Notes: a model not told the origin generated them from the letters alone. A stretch of DNA of 64,000 nucleotides from Microbacterium sp. W4I4 (GCF_030816235.1 NZ_JAUSXT010000001.1:3286001-3350000); one strand, 5' to 3'; positions 51,523-60,429 are shown, counted from the first letter of the stretch. Made by a program: numbers and translations.

Positions 51523-53001
51523 ATGTCGGTCCCCGTGACTACCCTCGAACCCGTGAAGGGAACCGTCGAGACCAGGGCGTTCGCGAACGTCCTCGTGAAC
51601 ACGCTCATCGCCAATGTGACGACGAGCTTCCTCTGGTTCGCGCTCACATTCTGGGTCTACATCGAGACGCAGTCCGTGCTGGCGACCGGTGTCATCGGCG
51701 GGGCTTACATGCTTCTCGTCGCGTTCTTCTCGATGGTGTTCGGCACGATCGTCGACAGGTTTCGGAAGCACACCGTCATGGTGCTCTCCAGCGTCGTCTC
51801 GGCCGTCGCGTTCTCGGCGGCCGGGATGCTGTATCTCTGGCATCCGGAGTCCGAGCTGCTCGACATCGGCGCTGTGTGGTTCTGGCTGTTCGCGCTCATC
51901 ATCCTCTTCGGCGGTGTCATCGAGCAGCTGCGCAGTATCGCGCTGTCGACCACGGTCACGCTGCTGATCCCCGAAGAGAAGCACGCCAACGCCAACGGAC
52001 TGGTCGGCACGGTGCAGGGCATCGCGTTCCTCGTGACCAGCGTGTTCTCCGGGCTGTCGATCGGGTTCCTCGGCATGGGCTGGACGCTCGCGATCGCGAT
52101 CGCGGCGATGATCCTGACCTTCGTTCACCTTCTGTTCGTGCGCATTCCCGAGAGCGCACCGCTGCGCGACCCGGGTGCCCCGAGCGCACTCGATTTCCGC
52201 GGCAGCGTGCAAGCGATCCGCCAGGCACCGGGACTGTTCGCGCTGATCGTCTTCTCGACGTTCAACAACCTCATCGGCGGCGTCTACATGGCGCTGATGG
52301 ATCCGTACGGACTTACCCTGTTCTCCGCTCAGCTGTGGGGCATCGTGCTGGCCGTCGCCTCGACGGGCTTCCTCATCGGCGGCGCTCTGGTGGCGAAGTT
52401 CGGTCTGGGCCGGCGGCCCGTGCGCACCATGCTGCTGATCGTCATCGCCATGGGTCTGCTCGGAGCGGTGTTCATGCTGCGCGAGTGGTGGCCGCTGTAC
52501 GTGGTGGGCATGTGGATCTACATGATGCTGGTGCCGCCGGTGGAAGCCGCCGAGCAGACCGTCATCCAGAAGGTCGTGCCCTTCGCGCGCCAGGGGAGGG
52601 TGTTCGGCGTCGCCCAGGCGTGCGAGGCAGCGGCCGCACCGATCACCGCGTTCCTGATCGCCCCGCTCGCCGAGTTCCTCATCATCCCGTACATGCGCGC
52701 TGAGCAGGGGCGGATGCAGTGGGGCTGGCTGCTGGGTGAGGGCGAGGCCCGCGGCATCGCCCTGATCTGCCTGTTCGCCGGCATCATCATGATGATCGTC
52801 GGCGCGCTCGCGTTCCTCACGCGCTCGTACCGCCTGCTCACCGAGCTCTATGCCCGTGCGCCGGGCGAACCCGCCGGCGGGGAGAGCGCATCGACGGCTG
52901 CTGGGCCAGCGCCCGACCCGGTCGCCGCGCGCGGAGGTCGGGTGCCGCTCGAATCAGTCGATGGCCCGCACGACGACGGGCAGGTCGCCGGTAGGCGGTG
53001 A
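51523..53001 (+). CDS. MFS transporter (drug/macrolide efflux-like)
   Basis: 492 residues, 12 helices, with FANVLVNTLIANVTTSFLWFALTFWVYIETQS at the start as in MefA-like and enterobactin-exporter-like carriers. The C-terminal 50 residues are hydrophilic (GGESASTAAGPAPDPVAARG). ATG at 51523 with GAGGAG 11 bases upstream; an in-frame extension into the divergent gene is unlikely. Substrate unknown. Confidence 0.85.
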   Translation: MSVPVTTLEPVKGTVETRAFANVLVNTLIANVTTSFLWFALTFWVYIETQSVLATGVIGGAYMLLVAFFSMVFGTIVDRFRKHTVMVLSSVVSAVAFSAAGMLYLWHPESELLDIGAVWFWLFALIILFGGVIEQLRSIALSTTVTLLIPEEKHANANGLVGTVQGIAFLVTSVFSGLSIGFLGMGWTLAIAIAAMILTFVHLLFVRIPESAPLRDPGAPSALDFRGSVQAIRQAPGLFALIVFSTFNNLIGGVYMALMDPYGLTLFSAQLWGIVLAVASTGFLIGGALVAKFGLGRRPVRTMLLIVIAMGLLGAVFMLREWWPLYVVGMWIYMMLVPPVEAAEQTVIQKVVPFARQGRVFGVAQACEAAAAPITAFLIAPLAEFLIIPYMRAEQGRMQWGWLLGEGEARGIALICLFAGIIMMIVGALAFLTRSYRLLTELYARAPGEPAGGESASTAAGPAPDPVAARGGRVPLESVDGPHDDGQVAGRR

Positions 53002-53013
53002 GCGACCGGCGGA

Positions 53014-53667
53014 TCAGAGCGCGATGACGGTGTCGTTCAGGTCGGCGGCATCCGAATCCCACAGCGATACGACGGCACGGGCCAGCGCCTCGGGTTCCAG
53101 TGCGCCCTTGGCGCGGAAGACGACGGATGCCGCGCGCAGCGGCTCACCGGCATCCCGGGCCGCCTTGGCGTAGCCCTGCGCGACCGCGCGTGCCCACGCC
53201 TCGCCGGCCGCCTTCATCGCGGCGTAGTTCGCCCCACCCGCAAGCGGACGCTCCACCACCGTCGAGGACACGATCGCGAAGCGACCGGCATCCGACGCCC
53301 TGATCGACGCGTCGAAGGCGCGGCTCGTCGCGCGCACCGCCTGCAGCGCGGGCAGCAGTGCGTCTAAGTCCGCGTCGCTCTGCCCGGCGAGACCGCCGCC
53401 GCCGCGCCAGCCGCCGACCAGCGGGATCACCGCGTCGACCGCGCCGATCCGCTCGGCCAGTGCCGCCATCTCGGTCAGCGACGAGGCATCCGCGACCTCG
53501 GTCCGCGCTCCGGCATCCGCCAGCGCGGCCAGCCGTTCAGCCGAGCGGCCCGTCGCGATCACGCGCGCGCCGGCATTCAGGAGGGCACGAGCGGTGGCCA
53601 GACCCGCGGCGCTGGTCGCGCCGGCGAGAAGGACGGTGCATCCGGATGCTGTCATGCTCGTGCTCAT
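53014..53667 (-). CDS. SDR-like NAD(P)-binding protein
   Basis: 217 residues, shorter than classical SDRs. The nucleotide motif is LLAGATSAAGLATARAL, and the active-site segment reads SSTVVERPLAGGANYAAMKAAGE with Tyr and Lys kept. Start at ATG 53667 or 53655; neither has an ideal ribosome site. A large palindrome begins just upstream. Confidence 0.7.
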   Translation of the reverse strand: MSTSMTASGCTVLLAGATSAAGLATARALLNAGARVIATGRSAERLAALADAGARTEVADASSLTEMAALAERIGAVDAVIPLVGGWRGGGGLAGQSDADLDALLPALQAVRATSRAFDASIRASDAGRFAIVSSTVVERPLAGGANYAAMKAAGEAWARAVAQGYAKAARDAGEPLRAASVVFRAKGALEPEALARAVVSLWDSDAADLNDTVIAL

Positions 53668-53677
53668 TCCTTCAGGC

Positions 53678-53758
53678 GACGGATGTCGGACGAAAAGACG
53701 GATGTCAGTCAATACACCCATTCTGCGCCGACATCCGTCGTTCGCGCCGACATCCGTC
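53678..53758. repeat. 19-base-period double palindrome downstream of the DUF6421 gene
   Basis: GACGGATGTC at 53678-53687 and 53697-53706, then GACATCCGTC at 53730-53739 and 53749-53758; both spacings are exactly 19 bases. The four identical units pair as outer and inner stems with a 9-base unpaired block in register. Loop 23 bases. It ends 33 bases before the DUF6421 stop (53792) and 10 bases from the SDR-like start. Confidence 0.8.
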
Positions 53759-53791
53759 GAGCACGGGCCCGCGGTCCTGATTCGGGTGTGG

Positions 53792-55222
53792 CTACAGATC
53801 GGTGCCGCGGATGCCGACGGTCGACTCGATGACCGGCATCATCTTCTTGTTCAGCGTCTCGAAGAACATCGACAGCGGGAACTCGTCATCCATCACCGCG
53901 TCGGTGTAGCCCTTCGGCGCGCCGGCGAGGATCTCGTCCGACAGGCCGCGAGCCCACTGCGAGGCCGGGTGCGGGGTGAGGGTGCCGCGGACCAGCTCGT
54001 ACGCCGCGAGCCAGTGCGCGATCTTCGGACGGTCGATCGAGTGCCAGTACAGGTCGTCGATCGCATCACCGAGTGCAACCACCGCGTCGGGCACGTTGTC
54101 CCAGTCGAAGGCCAGAGCCGTGTCGGTCCAGTGCAGCACGCCGCGCTGGTGCAGCCAGGCGAACAGCAGCTGACCGCCGACGGCGTCGTAGTTGCGCGTG
54201 CGGTTGCCGGTGATCGCGAAGCGGAAGATGCGATCGAAGATCACCGCGTACTGCACGAGGTGCGCGTACTCGTGCATCTCCTGCTCAGTCTCGGTGAGCA
54301 TCTCGCCGGCGGCGACGCGGGCGTCGAAGGCCCGCTCGATCCTCACCGACTCGCGGAACGCCGTCATGTCGCAGCGCATCTCCTCGAGCGAGTAGAGGAA
54401 GAACGGCATCCGCTGCTTGATCATGAACGGGTCGAAGGGCAGGTCGCCGCGCATGTGCGTGCGGTCGTGGATGATGTCCCACATCACGAACGTCTTCTCG
54501 GTGACCTCCTGGTCATCGAGCATCTTCGCGGCGCGCTCGGGCAGCTCGAGGTTGGTGATCTCGGATGCCGCGCGCACGACGCGACGGTAGCGGGCGGCCT
54601 CGCGATCCTGGAAGATCGCGCCCCAGGTGAACGAGGGGATCTCGCGCATGGCGACGGTCTCGGGGAACAGCACGGCCGAGTTCGTGTCGTAGCCGGGCGT
54701 GAAGTCGACCAGGCGCAGCGAGACGAACAGCTTGTTGCCGTAGTCGCCGGACTCGAGCTCGGCGATGAACTCCGGCCAGATCGTCTCGACGATGAGGGCC
54801 TCGACGAGGCGCTCGCTGGAGCCGTTCTGCGTGTACATCGGGAACACGACGAGGTGACGGATGCCGTCGACGCGGTGCTGCTGCGGCTGGAAGGCCATCA
54901 GCGAGTCCAGGAAGTCGGGCTCGGCGAAGCCGCCGTCGGCCCAGCGCTGGAAGTCGACCACGAGCGCGTCGAGGTACTCCGCGTCGTGCGGGAAGGCGGG
55001 GGAGAGGGCGCGGATGCCGGCGATGATCGCGGCGACGTGCTGCGAGGCGGTCTCGCGGTCGGCGGCCTCGGGCACGGAGCCGTCCTTGATCTGCAGCGGG
55101 CGCAGCGCGATCGCGGCGTCCTTCAGCTGCAGCCAGGCGGCGCTGGTCTCCACGGTGGACGCATCCTCGACGACCTCAGGTTCGCCGATGATGGCCGGGT
55201 TGTGGGTGGTGATGAGGGACAT
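53792..55222 (-). CDS. DUF6421 family protein
   Basis: 476 residues. The segments FVMWDIIHDRTHMRGDLPFD and PFFLYSLEEMRCDMTAFRE are typical of DUF6421. HDRTH and a later HEYAHLVQ could be a metal site, but no activity is established to my knowledge. GGAGG precedes the ATG by 6 bases. It is divergent from the Lrp regulator across 72 bases, which probably controls it. Confidence 0.8.
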   Translation of the reverse strand: MSLITTHNPAIIGEPEVVEDASTVETSAAWLQLKDAAIALRPLQIKDGSVPEAADRETASQHVAAIIAGIRALSPAFPHDAEYLDALVVDFQRWADGGFAEPDFLDSLMAFQPQQHRVDGIRHLVVFPMYTQNGSSERLVEALIVETIWPEFIAELESGDYGNKLFVSLRLVDFTPGYDTNSAVLFPETVAMREIPSFTWGAIFQDREAARYRRVVRAASEITNLELPERAAKMLDDQEVTEKTFVMWDIIHDRTHMRGDLPFDPFMIKQRMPFFLYSLEEMRCDMTAFRESVRIERAFDARVAAGEMLTETEQEMHEYAHLVQYAVIFDRIFRFAITGNRTRNYDAVGGQLLFAWLHQRGVLHWTDTALAFDWDNVPDAVVALGDAIDDLYWHSIDRPKIAHWLAAYELVRGTLTPHPASQWARGLSDEILAGAPKGYTDAVMDDEFPLSMFFETLNKKMMPVIESTVGIRGTDL

Positions 55223-55247
55223 CGGAGCCTCCGATCGAAAAGGTAAG

Positions 55248-55260
55248 CGGAAATTTTCCG
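55248..55260. promoter_or_regulatory. palindrome in the DUF6421/Lrp divergent region
   Basis: CGGAAA-T-TTTCCG, perfect 6-base arms, followed by further CCGG half-sites (CCGGTGTAGTCCGG). Typical place for an Lrp/AsnC autoregulatory site. Confidence 0.5.
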
Positions 55261-55294
55261 GTGTAGTCCGGTTTCTACCGTTATTATTCCATTC

Positions 55295-55735
55295 ATGGAT
55301 GACTCTGTCGACCACACGATCCTCTCGGCCCTCGCCCGGGACGGGCGCGCCACGCTCGCGCAGCTGTCCGACGAGACAGGCTTGTCGACCTCCGCCGTGC
55401 AGTCGCGTCTGAAGCGCCTGGAGAGTCGGGGCGCGATCACCGGCTACCAGGCCGTGCTCGACCCCGAGGAGGTCGGCGTGCCGCTGTCGGCGTTCGTCGA
55501 GATCACGCCGCTCGATCCGGCTCAGCCCGACAACGCCCCCGAGCTGCTCGAGCACCTCGGTGCGATCGAGGCGTGCCACTCGATCGCGGGGGATGCCGCC
55601 TACATGCTGTTCGTGCGGGTGGCCACGCCGCGTGCGCTGGAGCAGCTGGTCAACGACATCCGGCTGACGGCGAACGTCAGCACCCACACCACCGTCGTCC
55701 TGCAGACGTACTACGAGCGCCGCCCCATCATCTGA
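55295..55735 (+). CDS. Lrp/AsnC family regulator
   Basis: 146 residues: HTH (LAQLSDETGLSTSAVQSRLKRLESRG) and a RAM effector domain (EACHSIAGDAAYMLFVRVATPRALEQLVNDI). Full length for the family. TATTAT stands 7 bases before the ATG, suggesting a leaderless mRNA. Divergent from DUF6421, its likely target; the ligand is probably an amino acid. Confidence 0.9.
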   Translation: MDDSVDHTILSALARDGRATLAQLSDETGLSTSAVQSRLKRLESRGAITGYQAVLDPEEVGVPLSAFVEITPLDPAQPDNAPELLEHLGAIEACHSIAGDAAYMLFVRVATPRALEQLVNDIRLTANVSTHTTVVLQTYYERRPII

Positions 55736-55812
55736 CCAAGCCCGTCTATTTGTGCCTTACGCGCCCCGAGAAGCGTTTTCCGCCTGCATACGGCACAAAC
55801 AGACGGGCTTGG
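55736..55812. terminator. inverted repeat directly after the Lrp gene
   Basis: Arms 55736-55756 and 55792-55812 are 21-base inverted copies with one mismatch and a 35-base loop, starting at the base after the stop. The ends (CCCGTCTAT, AGACGGGCTTG) and a downstream CGGGTCAG are shared with the element at 9393-9459. Confidence 0.65.
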
Positions 55813-55829
55813 GGCATCGGCCGGGTCAG

Positions 55830-55835
55830 TAGGAT
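55830..55835 (+). promoter_or_regulatory. -10 box of menA (leaderless)
   Basis: TAGGAT ends 7 bases before the GTG at 55843. Confidence 0.5.
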
Positions 55836-55842
55836 TCTGACC

Positions 55843-56787
55843 GTGGCATCCAGAAGCAAGAAGAAGCGCACCAGCGGCAACCCGGCCAAGCGTCCCGTGG
55901 TCGAGGCCGGCCCCGTGACCGTCGGCGACTGGATCGGCGCCGCGCGGCTGAGGACTCTGCCGCTCGCGGTCGCGCCGGTAATCCTCGGAACCGGCGCAGC
56001 GCAGGTGACCGACCGCGAGCTGCACTGGGTGATCGCGCTCGCCTGCCTCGCCGTGGCGGTGCTGCTGCAGGTCGGCGTGAACTTCGCGAACGACTACAGC
56101 GACGGCATCCGCGGCACCGACGCCGTCCGAGTCGGACCCGCCCGGCTGACCGCATCCGGACGCGTGTCCCCCCGGCAGGTGCTGATCGCCGCGCTGATCT
56201 TCTTCGCGCTCGCCGCTGTCGCAGGTCTCGCGATCGTGATCCGCACGCAGCAGTGGTGGCTGCTCGCGGTCGGCGCCATCAGCATCGTCGCCGCCTGGTT
56301 CTACACCGGGGGCAAGCGCCCCTACGGCTACAACGCCATGGGCGAGCTGTTCGTGTTCGTCTTCTTCGGGCTGGTCGCCGTGCTCGGCACGACCTGGGTG
56401 CAGTCGTCCGCACTGCCACTCGAGGCCTGGCTCGCGGCCGTCGCCGCAGGACTGTTCGCCTGCGCCGTGCTGCTCGCGAACAATCTGCGCGACATCGACC
56501 AGGATCGCGAGGTCGGCAAGCGCACGCTCACGGTGCTGATCGGCAAGCGCGCGACGCAGATCGTGTACACGCTGTTCGCCCTGGCCCCCTTCGTCATCGC
56601 CGCGATGTTCGCCCTGCTGCTCTACCCGATCGCCTGGCTGTCGCTGCTGGTGCTGCTGGCGATCATCCCTGCGATCCTCATCGTCTGGACCTACCGCGAG
56701 CCGCGTGAACTGGTGATCGCGCTGAGCCTCACGTCGCTGTCGTCGGTCGGCTATGCGGTGCTCATCTACTGGGCGCTCGTCGCCTGA
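55843..56787 (+). CDS. menA: 1,4-dihydroxy-2-naphthoate polyprenyltransferase
   Basis: 314 residues, UbiA superfamily with eight or nine helices. First Asp-rich motif NFANDYSDGIRGTD and second NNLRDIDQDREVGKRTL, both needed for Mg-prenyl diphosphate. It attaches the polyprenyl chain in menaquinone synthesis, at the membrane. menD and the DUF4229 gene further on are the usual neighbours. The GTG start is supported by the -10 box. Confidence 0.92.
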   Translation: MASRSKKKRTSGNPAKRPVVEAGPVTVGDWIGAARLRTLPLAVAPVILGTGAAQVTDRELHWVIALACLAVAVLLQVGVNFANDYSDGIRGTDAVRVGPARLTASGRVSPRQVLIAALIFFALAAVAGLAIVIRTQQWWLLAVGAISIVAAWFYTGGKRPYGYNAMGELFVFVFFGLVAVLGTTWVQSSALPLEAWLAAVAAGLFACAVLLANNLRDIDQDREVGKRTLTVLIGKRATQIVYTLFALAPFVIAAMFALLLYPIAWLSLLVLLAIIPAILIVWTYREPRELVIALSLTSLSSVGYAVLIYWALVA

Positions 56788-57584
56788 TGACGCCGGAACT
56801 GTTCTCCCTCTCGGCCGAGGTCGGGCAGGAGAGCGAGGACGCCTGCGCCATCGGCGTCGGCATCGGTGTCGTCGTCGACGGGGCGGGGCTGCCCGCGTCC
56901 ATGCGGAAGGGGTGCTCGCACTCGGTCGCCTGGTACGCGCGGATGCTGGCGGAGGAGCTGCGGATGCGACTGGAGTCGAGCCTCTCATCGATGACGGATG
57001 CTCTCGCCGGCGCCATCGCTGAGGTGACCGAGGCGCACGCGACCACCTGCGATCTCTCACAGGGGTCGCCCAGCGCGACGGTCGCCGCCTGGCGGATCGT
57101 CGGAGACGAGGTCGAACATCTGGTGCTCTGCGACGCCTCGGTCGTACTGATCGGAGTCGACGGGAGTGCGCGTGAGGTCACGGACGACCGGATCACGGCT
57201 GCAGTGCAGACGCGCGCCGAGTCGCTGGCGTCCGCTGCCGGTATCCCCACCGCGACAGCCGGCATGCGCTTCGCCGCGCTCGACGACGCCCGCAACGTCG
57301 AGGGCGGCTTCTGGTGCGCGCACATCGACCCGGATGCCGCACGGCATGCGCTCACCGGGCGCACTCCGATCAGTGAGCTGCGGGCCGTCGTCGCCGCCTC
57401 GGACGGTGCGACGCGCGGGTTCCAGCTCGTCGGCGCGCACACCCTGCGGGACTTCGCGGACCTCGCCGTGAACGGAGACGTCGCGCGAATCGCGGCGGAG
57501 ATCCGCGCCGCGGAGGATGCTCACGGCGTGCCGCCGTTCACCAAGCCGCACGACGACATCGCGCTGGTGTCCGTCAGGTTCTGA
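56787..57584 (+). CDS. PP2C-like phosphatase domain protein
   Basis: 265 residues. GQESEDACAIG near the start, AASDGATRGF in the middle and KPHDDIALVSVRF at the end match the Asp positions that bind metals in PP2C phosphatases. The domain is slightly short and other motifs are weak, so activity is uncertain. Its ATG overlaps the menA stop (TGATG). Confidence 0.6.
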   Translation: MTPELFSLSAEVGQESEDACAIGVGIGVVVDGAGLPASMRKGCSHSVAWYARMLAEELRMRLESSLSSMTDALAGAIAEVTEAHATTCDLSQGSPSATVAAWRIVGDEVEHLVLCDASVVLIGVDGSAREVTDDRITAAVQTRAESLASAAGIPTATAGMRFAALDDARNVEGGFWCAHIDPDAARHALTGRTPISELRAVVAASDGATRGFQLVGAHTLRDFADLAVNGDVARIAAEIRAAEDAHGVPPFTKPHDDIALVSVRF

Positions 57585-57587
57585 TCG

Positions 57588-58583
57588 TCAGAGGCCCGCG
57601 CCGACCAGCGCCTCACCGAGCGGGGTGCGCAGATGCAGCATCCGGTTCCCCTCGCGCGAGCTCGTGACCAGCCCGGCCCCGCGCAGCACGGTCAGGTGAT
57701 GGGATGCCGTGGACACGGCGATCCCGGCATCCGCGGCCACCTGCGACGTGGTGCGCGCGGTGTGGGCGCGCAGCAGGATCCCGGAGCGCACCGGCCCGAG
57801 CAGCGCGCCGAGCGACATCTCGAGCTCCGCGCTGTCCCGCGCCCATCCTGCGGTCACGCCGCGCGCCGGGTAGAACAGGGTGGGCTGGGCGGGCGGCTCG
57901 GTGATCACCATGCACCCCCATGACGACATGACCGACGGCACCAGTACGAGGCCGGATTCTCTGCAGTCGACGTCTTCGCTGTGCCGGCGCAGCTGCACCC
58001 GAACCGCTCCGTCGCTCCACTGCACGGTGCGGTGCAGGCCGCCGGCCATTCGTGCGAGCTCATCGGCTGTGACCGTGCGGGCACGCACGGCGATGTCTGC
58101 GCGCAGCATCCGCTCCAGTTGCGGCCAGACCGGCGCCAGCACGGCATCCCAGACCTGCTCGCACGCCTGAGCGACCAGCGCTCGCGTGCGTTCGGGATCC
58201 TTGCGCATCCGCGACAGCGCGGCCCGCTGCGCGCCAGTGGAGCGCGCGATGCGCTTGTCCAGGTCGATCAGGATGCCTGGAATCGGCGCCGCGGCGAGCG
58301 CGGCGAACTCATCGGCCGGGGTCATGTCCCAGCGGGCATCGGCGGTCAGGAAGTCCGGCATGTAGCCGTCGGCTCCGACGACCTGCGCAAGCAGTGCCAG
58401 CGGTTCGCGCGGGACGCGGTCGCGCACCTGTCGCAGCCAGACCCACTGCAGCGGATGCTGTGCGGGGCGGAGCAGGGTGCGAACGGCGTGCGTGAGTTCG
58501 TGGCCCGGTGAGATGCCGAACCGCACTGCCTGGATGTCGCCGGGGCTCAGGCGGAAGTCGACGCGGTGATCGGGATGATCCAT
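57588..58583 (-). CDS. ArsR-type HTH regulator with DUF5937-like domain
   Basis: 331 residues. The HTH is at the C-terminus (TSQVAADAGIAVSTASHHLTVLRGAGLVTSSREGN, then MLHLRTPLGEAL), and the N-terminal 240 residues form a DUF5937-like domain. It is divergent from the cupin gene, with the perfect palindrome GTTTCGAT-ccac-ATCGAAAC between them, the likely binding site. Confidence 0.82.
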   Translation of the reverse strand: MDHPDHRVDFRLSPGDIQAVRFGISPGHELTHAVRTLLRPAQHPLQWVWLRQVRDRVPREPLALLAQVVGADGYMPDFLTADARWDMTPADEFAALAAAPIPGILIDLDKRIARSTGAQRAALSRMRKDPERTRALVAQACEQVWDAVLAPVWPQLERMLRADIAVRARTVTADELARMAGGLHRTVQWSDGAVRVQLRRHSEDVDCRESGLVLVPSVMSSWGCMVITEPPAQPTLFYPARGVTAGWARDSAELEMSLGALLGPVRSGILLRAHTARTTSQVAADAGIAVSTASHHLTVLRGAGLVTSSREGNRMLHLRTPLGEALVGAGL

Positions 58584-58607
58584 GCCCTCGACAGGTTGCG
58601 CCCCTCT

Positions 58608-58627
58608 GTTTCGATCCACATCGAAAC
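58608..58627. promoter_or_regulatory. operator palindrome of the ArsR-type regulator
   Basis: GTTTCGAT (58608-58615) and ATCGAAAC (58620-58627) with a 4-base spacer, 24 bases before the regulator start and 64 before the cupin start. A further half-site ATCGAAC lies near 58674. Confidence 0.65.
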
Positions 58628-58691
58628 TCTAGGGAGTCGTGCCGCGCAGCGAAAGAGTGAGAGTGCACATCGAACACAGAAGGGTACGACG

Positions 58692-59045
58692 ATGAAGACA
58701 CTGGCTGAACCGACCCGGGTCAGGGCGGCCGAGATCCCGCTGGGGACGGGGTCGAGCAGACGATTCGAAGGACGCGACCACGGGGCGGCCGTGTCGTACT
58801 TCTACATCGATAACCAGCCGGGTCAGGGATCAGGGCTGCACTGGCATCCGTATCCTGAGACCTGGGTGCTGCTCGAAGGCGAGGCGACCTTCCAGGTCGA
58901 TGACCAGCTGATCCGTGCCGCGGCCGGCGACACCGTCACCGGTCCGGCGTTCGTGCCGCACCGCTACACGAACACCGGTACCGGAGCGATGCGACTGATC
59001 TGCATACACGCCTCGTCCGTGATGATCCAGACAGACCTCGACTGA
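58692..59045 (+). CDS. cupin domain protein
   Basis: 117 residues with cupin motifs (GLHWHPYPETWVLLEGE, metal His/His/Glu; and PAFVPHRYTN, His). Small single-domain cupins bind metals and act as isomerases, dioxygenases or sensors. Divergent from the ArsR-type gene and probably regulated by it; first of three genes in a row. Confidence 0.82.
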   Translation: MKTLAEPTRVRAAEIPLGTGSSRRFEGRDHGAAVSYFYIDNQPGQGSGLHWHPYPETWVLLEGEATFQVDDQLIRAAAGDTVTGPAFVPHRYTNTGTGAMRLICIHASSVMIQTDLD

Positions 59046-59079
59046 ACCACCATCGAACCTCCATCGAACGGAACACCTC

Positions 59080-59373
59080 ATGTCCTTCCAGGCATACCTC
59101 GACAACATCGAGACCAAGACCGGCCTGACCCCGCGCCAGTTCATCGAACTGGCCACGGAGCGCGGCTTCGGTCCCGACACGAAGGCCACACCGATCCTTG
59201 AGTGGCTGAAGGCCGACCACGACCTCTCCCGCGGCTACGGGATGGCTCTCGTGCACGTGATCACCAAGGGCCCGCAGATCAGTGCGAAGCACGTCGGGTC
59301 GGATGGCGCCCACGCCGATCCGACCGACCGGCTGTGGCTGGACGGTAGAGCCACGAACCCCGAGAACGCCTGA
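59080..59373 (+). CDS. DUF4287 domain protein
   Basis: 97 residues, soluble. The opening SFQAYLDNIETKTGLTPRQF and GYGMALVHVI are typical of DUF4287. Function unknown. It lies between the cupin and RibD-like genes in one probable unit. Confidence 0.8.
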   Translation: MSFQAYLDNIETKTGLTPRQFIELATERGFGPDTKATPILEWLKADHDLSRGYGMALVHVITKGPQISAKHVGSDGAHADPTDRLWLDGRATNPENA

Positions 59374-59385
59374 GGAGGCGCACCC

Positions 59386-60027
59386 ATGGCTGTGAAGGTC
59401 GATCTCAACATCTCTCTGGACGGCTTCGCCACGACGACCGATCAGACGCCCGAGAACCCGTTCGGCGATGACTGGCAGCGCCTGGTCGCCGCGTATGTCG
59501 GCACCCGGACGATGCGGGAGCGCGTGCTCGGCGACACCTCAGGAGCCGGCACGACGGGCATCGACGAGAAGTACGCGAGCGCTTACTTCGAGGGCACCGG
59601 CGCCGAGATCATGGGCGCGGGCATGTTCGGCCTGCACCAGAACGCCGACGACCCCGACTGGCGCGGCTGGTGGGGAGATGAGCCGCCGTTCCAGGTGCCC
59701 GTCTTCGTGCTCACGCACACAGCGCGCGCATCGATCGAGTTCGACACCGGCACGGTGTTCCACTTCATCGAGGCGTCACCGCAGGACGCACTGGCGCGAG
59801 CTGCAGAGGCGGCGGACGGCGGAGATGTGCGCGTGGGCGGCGGCGTCGACGTGGTGCGGCAGTTCCTGGCAGCGCGACTCGTCGACCGCATCCACTTCGC
59901 GGTCGCGCCGATCGTGCTCGGTCGTGGGGAGCGGATCTGGGACGGACTGCGCGGACTGGAAGCCGAGTACGAGGTCACCAGCGAGGTGGCCGAGAGCGGC
60001 GTGACGCACCTGAGCTTCCGGCGCTGA
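59386..60027 (+). CDS. dihydrofolate reductase-like protein (RibD C-terminal fold)
   Basis: 213 residues with VKVDLNISLDGFATT at the start and VDRIHFAVAPIVLGRGERIWDGL near the end, the RibD C-terminal/DHFR fold of NADPH reductases. No riboflavin genes are nearby, so it is a stand-alone member of unknown substrate. AGGAGG is present 10 bases before the ATG. Confidence 0.85.
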   Translation: MAVKVDLNISLDGFATTTDQTPENPFGDDWQRLVAAYVGTRTMRERVLGDTSGAGTTGIDEKYASAYFEGTGAEIMGAGMFGLHQNADDPDWRGWWGDEPPFQVPVFVLTHTARASIEFDTGTVFHFIEASPQDALARAAEAADGGDVRVGGGVDVVRQFLAARLVDRIHFAVAPIVLGRGERIWDGLRGLEAEYEVTSEVAESGVTHLSFRR

Positions 60028-60051
60028 CCGGCTTCCGGATGCCGACGCGGC

Positions 60052-60321
60052 TCACTCGGTCGCGCCGTCCTCCGCTGCCTCGTCTTCGATCTCCCCGACG
60101 GATCCGCCGCGCCGGCGCCGCTCGTAGAGCTCACGCGAACTCTGCGAGAGCGGCGTGCGCAGGAAGAGCAGCGAGATGCTCATGCCGATGAGAGCGGCGA
60201 AGAGTGCTGCGAGCCACCAGAACTCGCGGAAGATCGGGAAGAGCCACATGATCGCCAAGGGCACGAGGAACGCCAGCAGCCGCAGCACGGTGTAGACGAG
60301 GAGGGGTGGCAACTTCTTCAC
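60052..60321 (-). CDS. DUF4229 membrane protein
   Basis: 89 residues, two membrane helices (about 7-27 and 32-53) and an acidic C-terminal tail. Typical neighbour of men genes in actinobacteria; function unknown. GTG start with TAGACT 6 bases upstream. Confidence 0.8.
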   Translation of the reverse strand: MKKLPPLLVYTVLRLLAFLVPLAIMWLFPIFREFWWLAALFAALIGMSISLLFLRTPLSQSSRELYERRRRGGSVGEIEDEAAEDGATE

Positions 60322-60327
60322 GCCCCA

Positions 60328-60333
60328 AGTCTA
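60328..60333 (-). promoter_or_regulatory. -10 box of the DUF4229 gene (leaderless)
   Basis: TAGACT on the minus strand ends 6 bases before the GTG at 60321. Confidence 0.5.
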
Positions 60334-60417
60334 GGAGCGGCGATTAGGCGCCGGCTGTGCGGTGGCGATGGGTGCGGCTTCGGATGCCGTGCCCAGGCCG
60401 CTCATCGCAGGCGGACC

Positions 60418-60423
60418 TACACT
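60418..60423 (+). promoter_or_regulatory. -10 box of the PLDc_N gene (leaderless)
   Basis: TACACT ends 6 bases before the ATG at 60430. It drives the PLDc_N-menD pair. Confidence 0.5.
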
Positions 60424-60429
60424 GGAAAC

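Noticed and set aside
53678..53758. CRISPR array
   Set aside because: Only two direct units on each strand, inverted halves, spacers of 9 bases and no cas genes.
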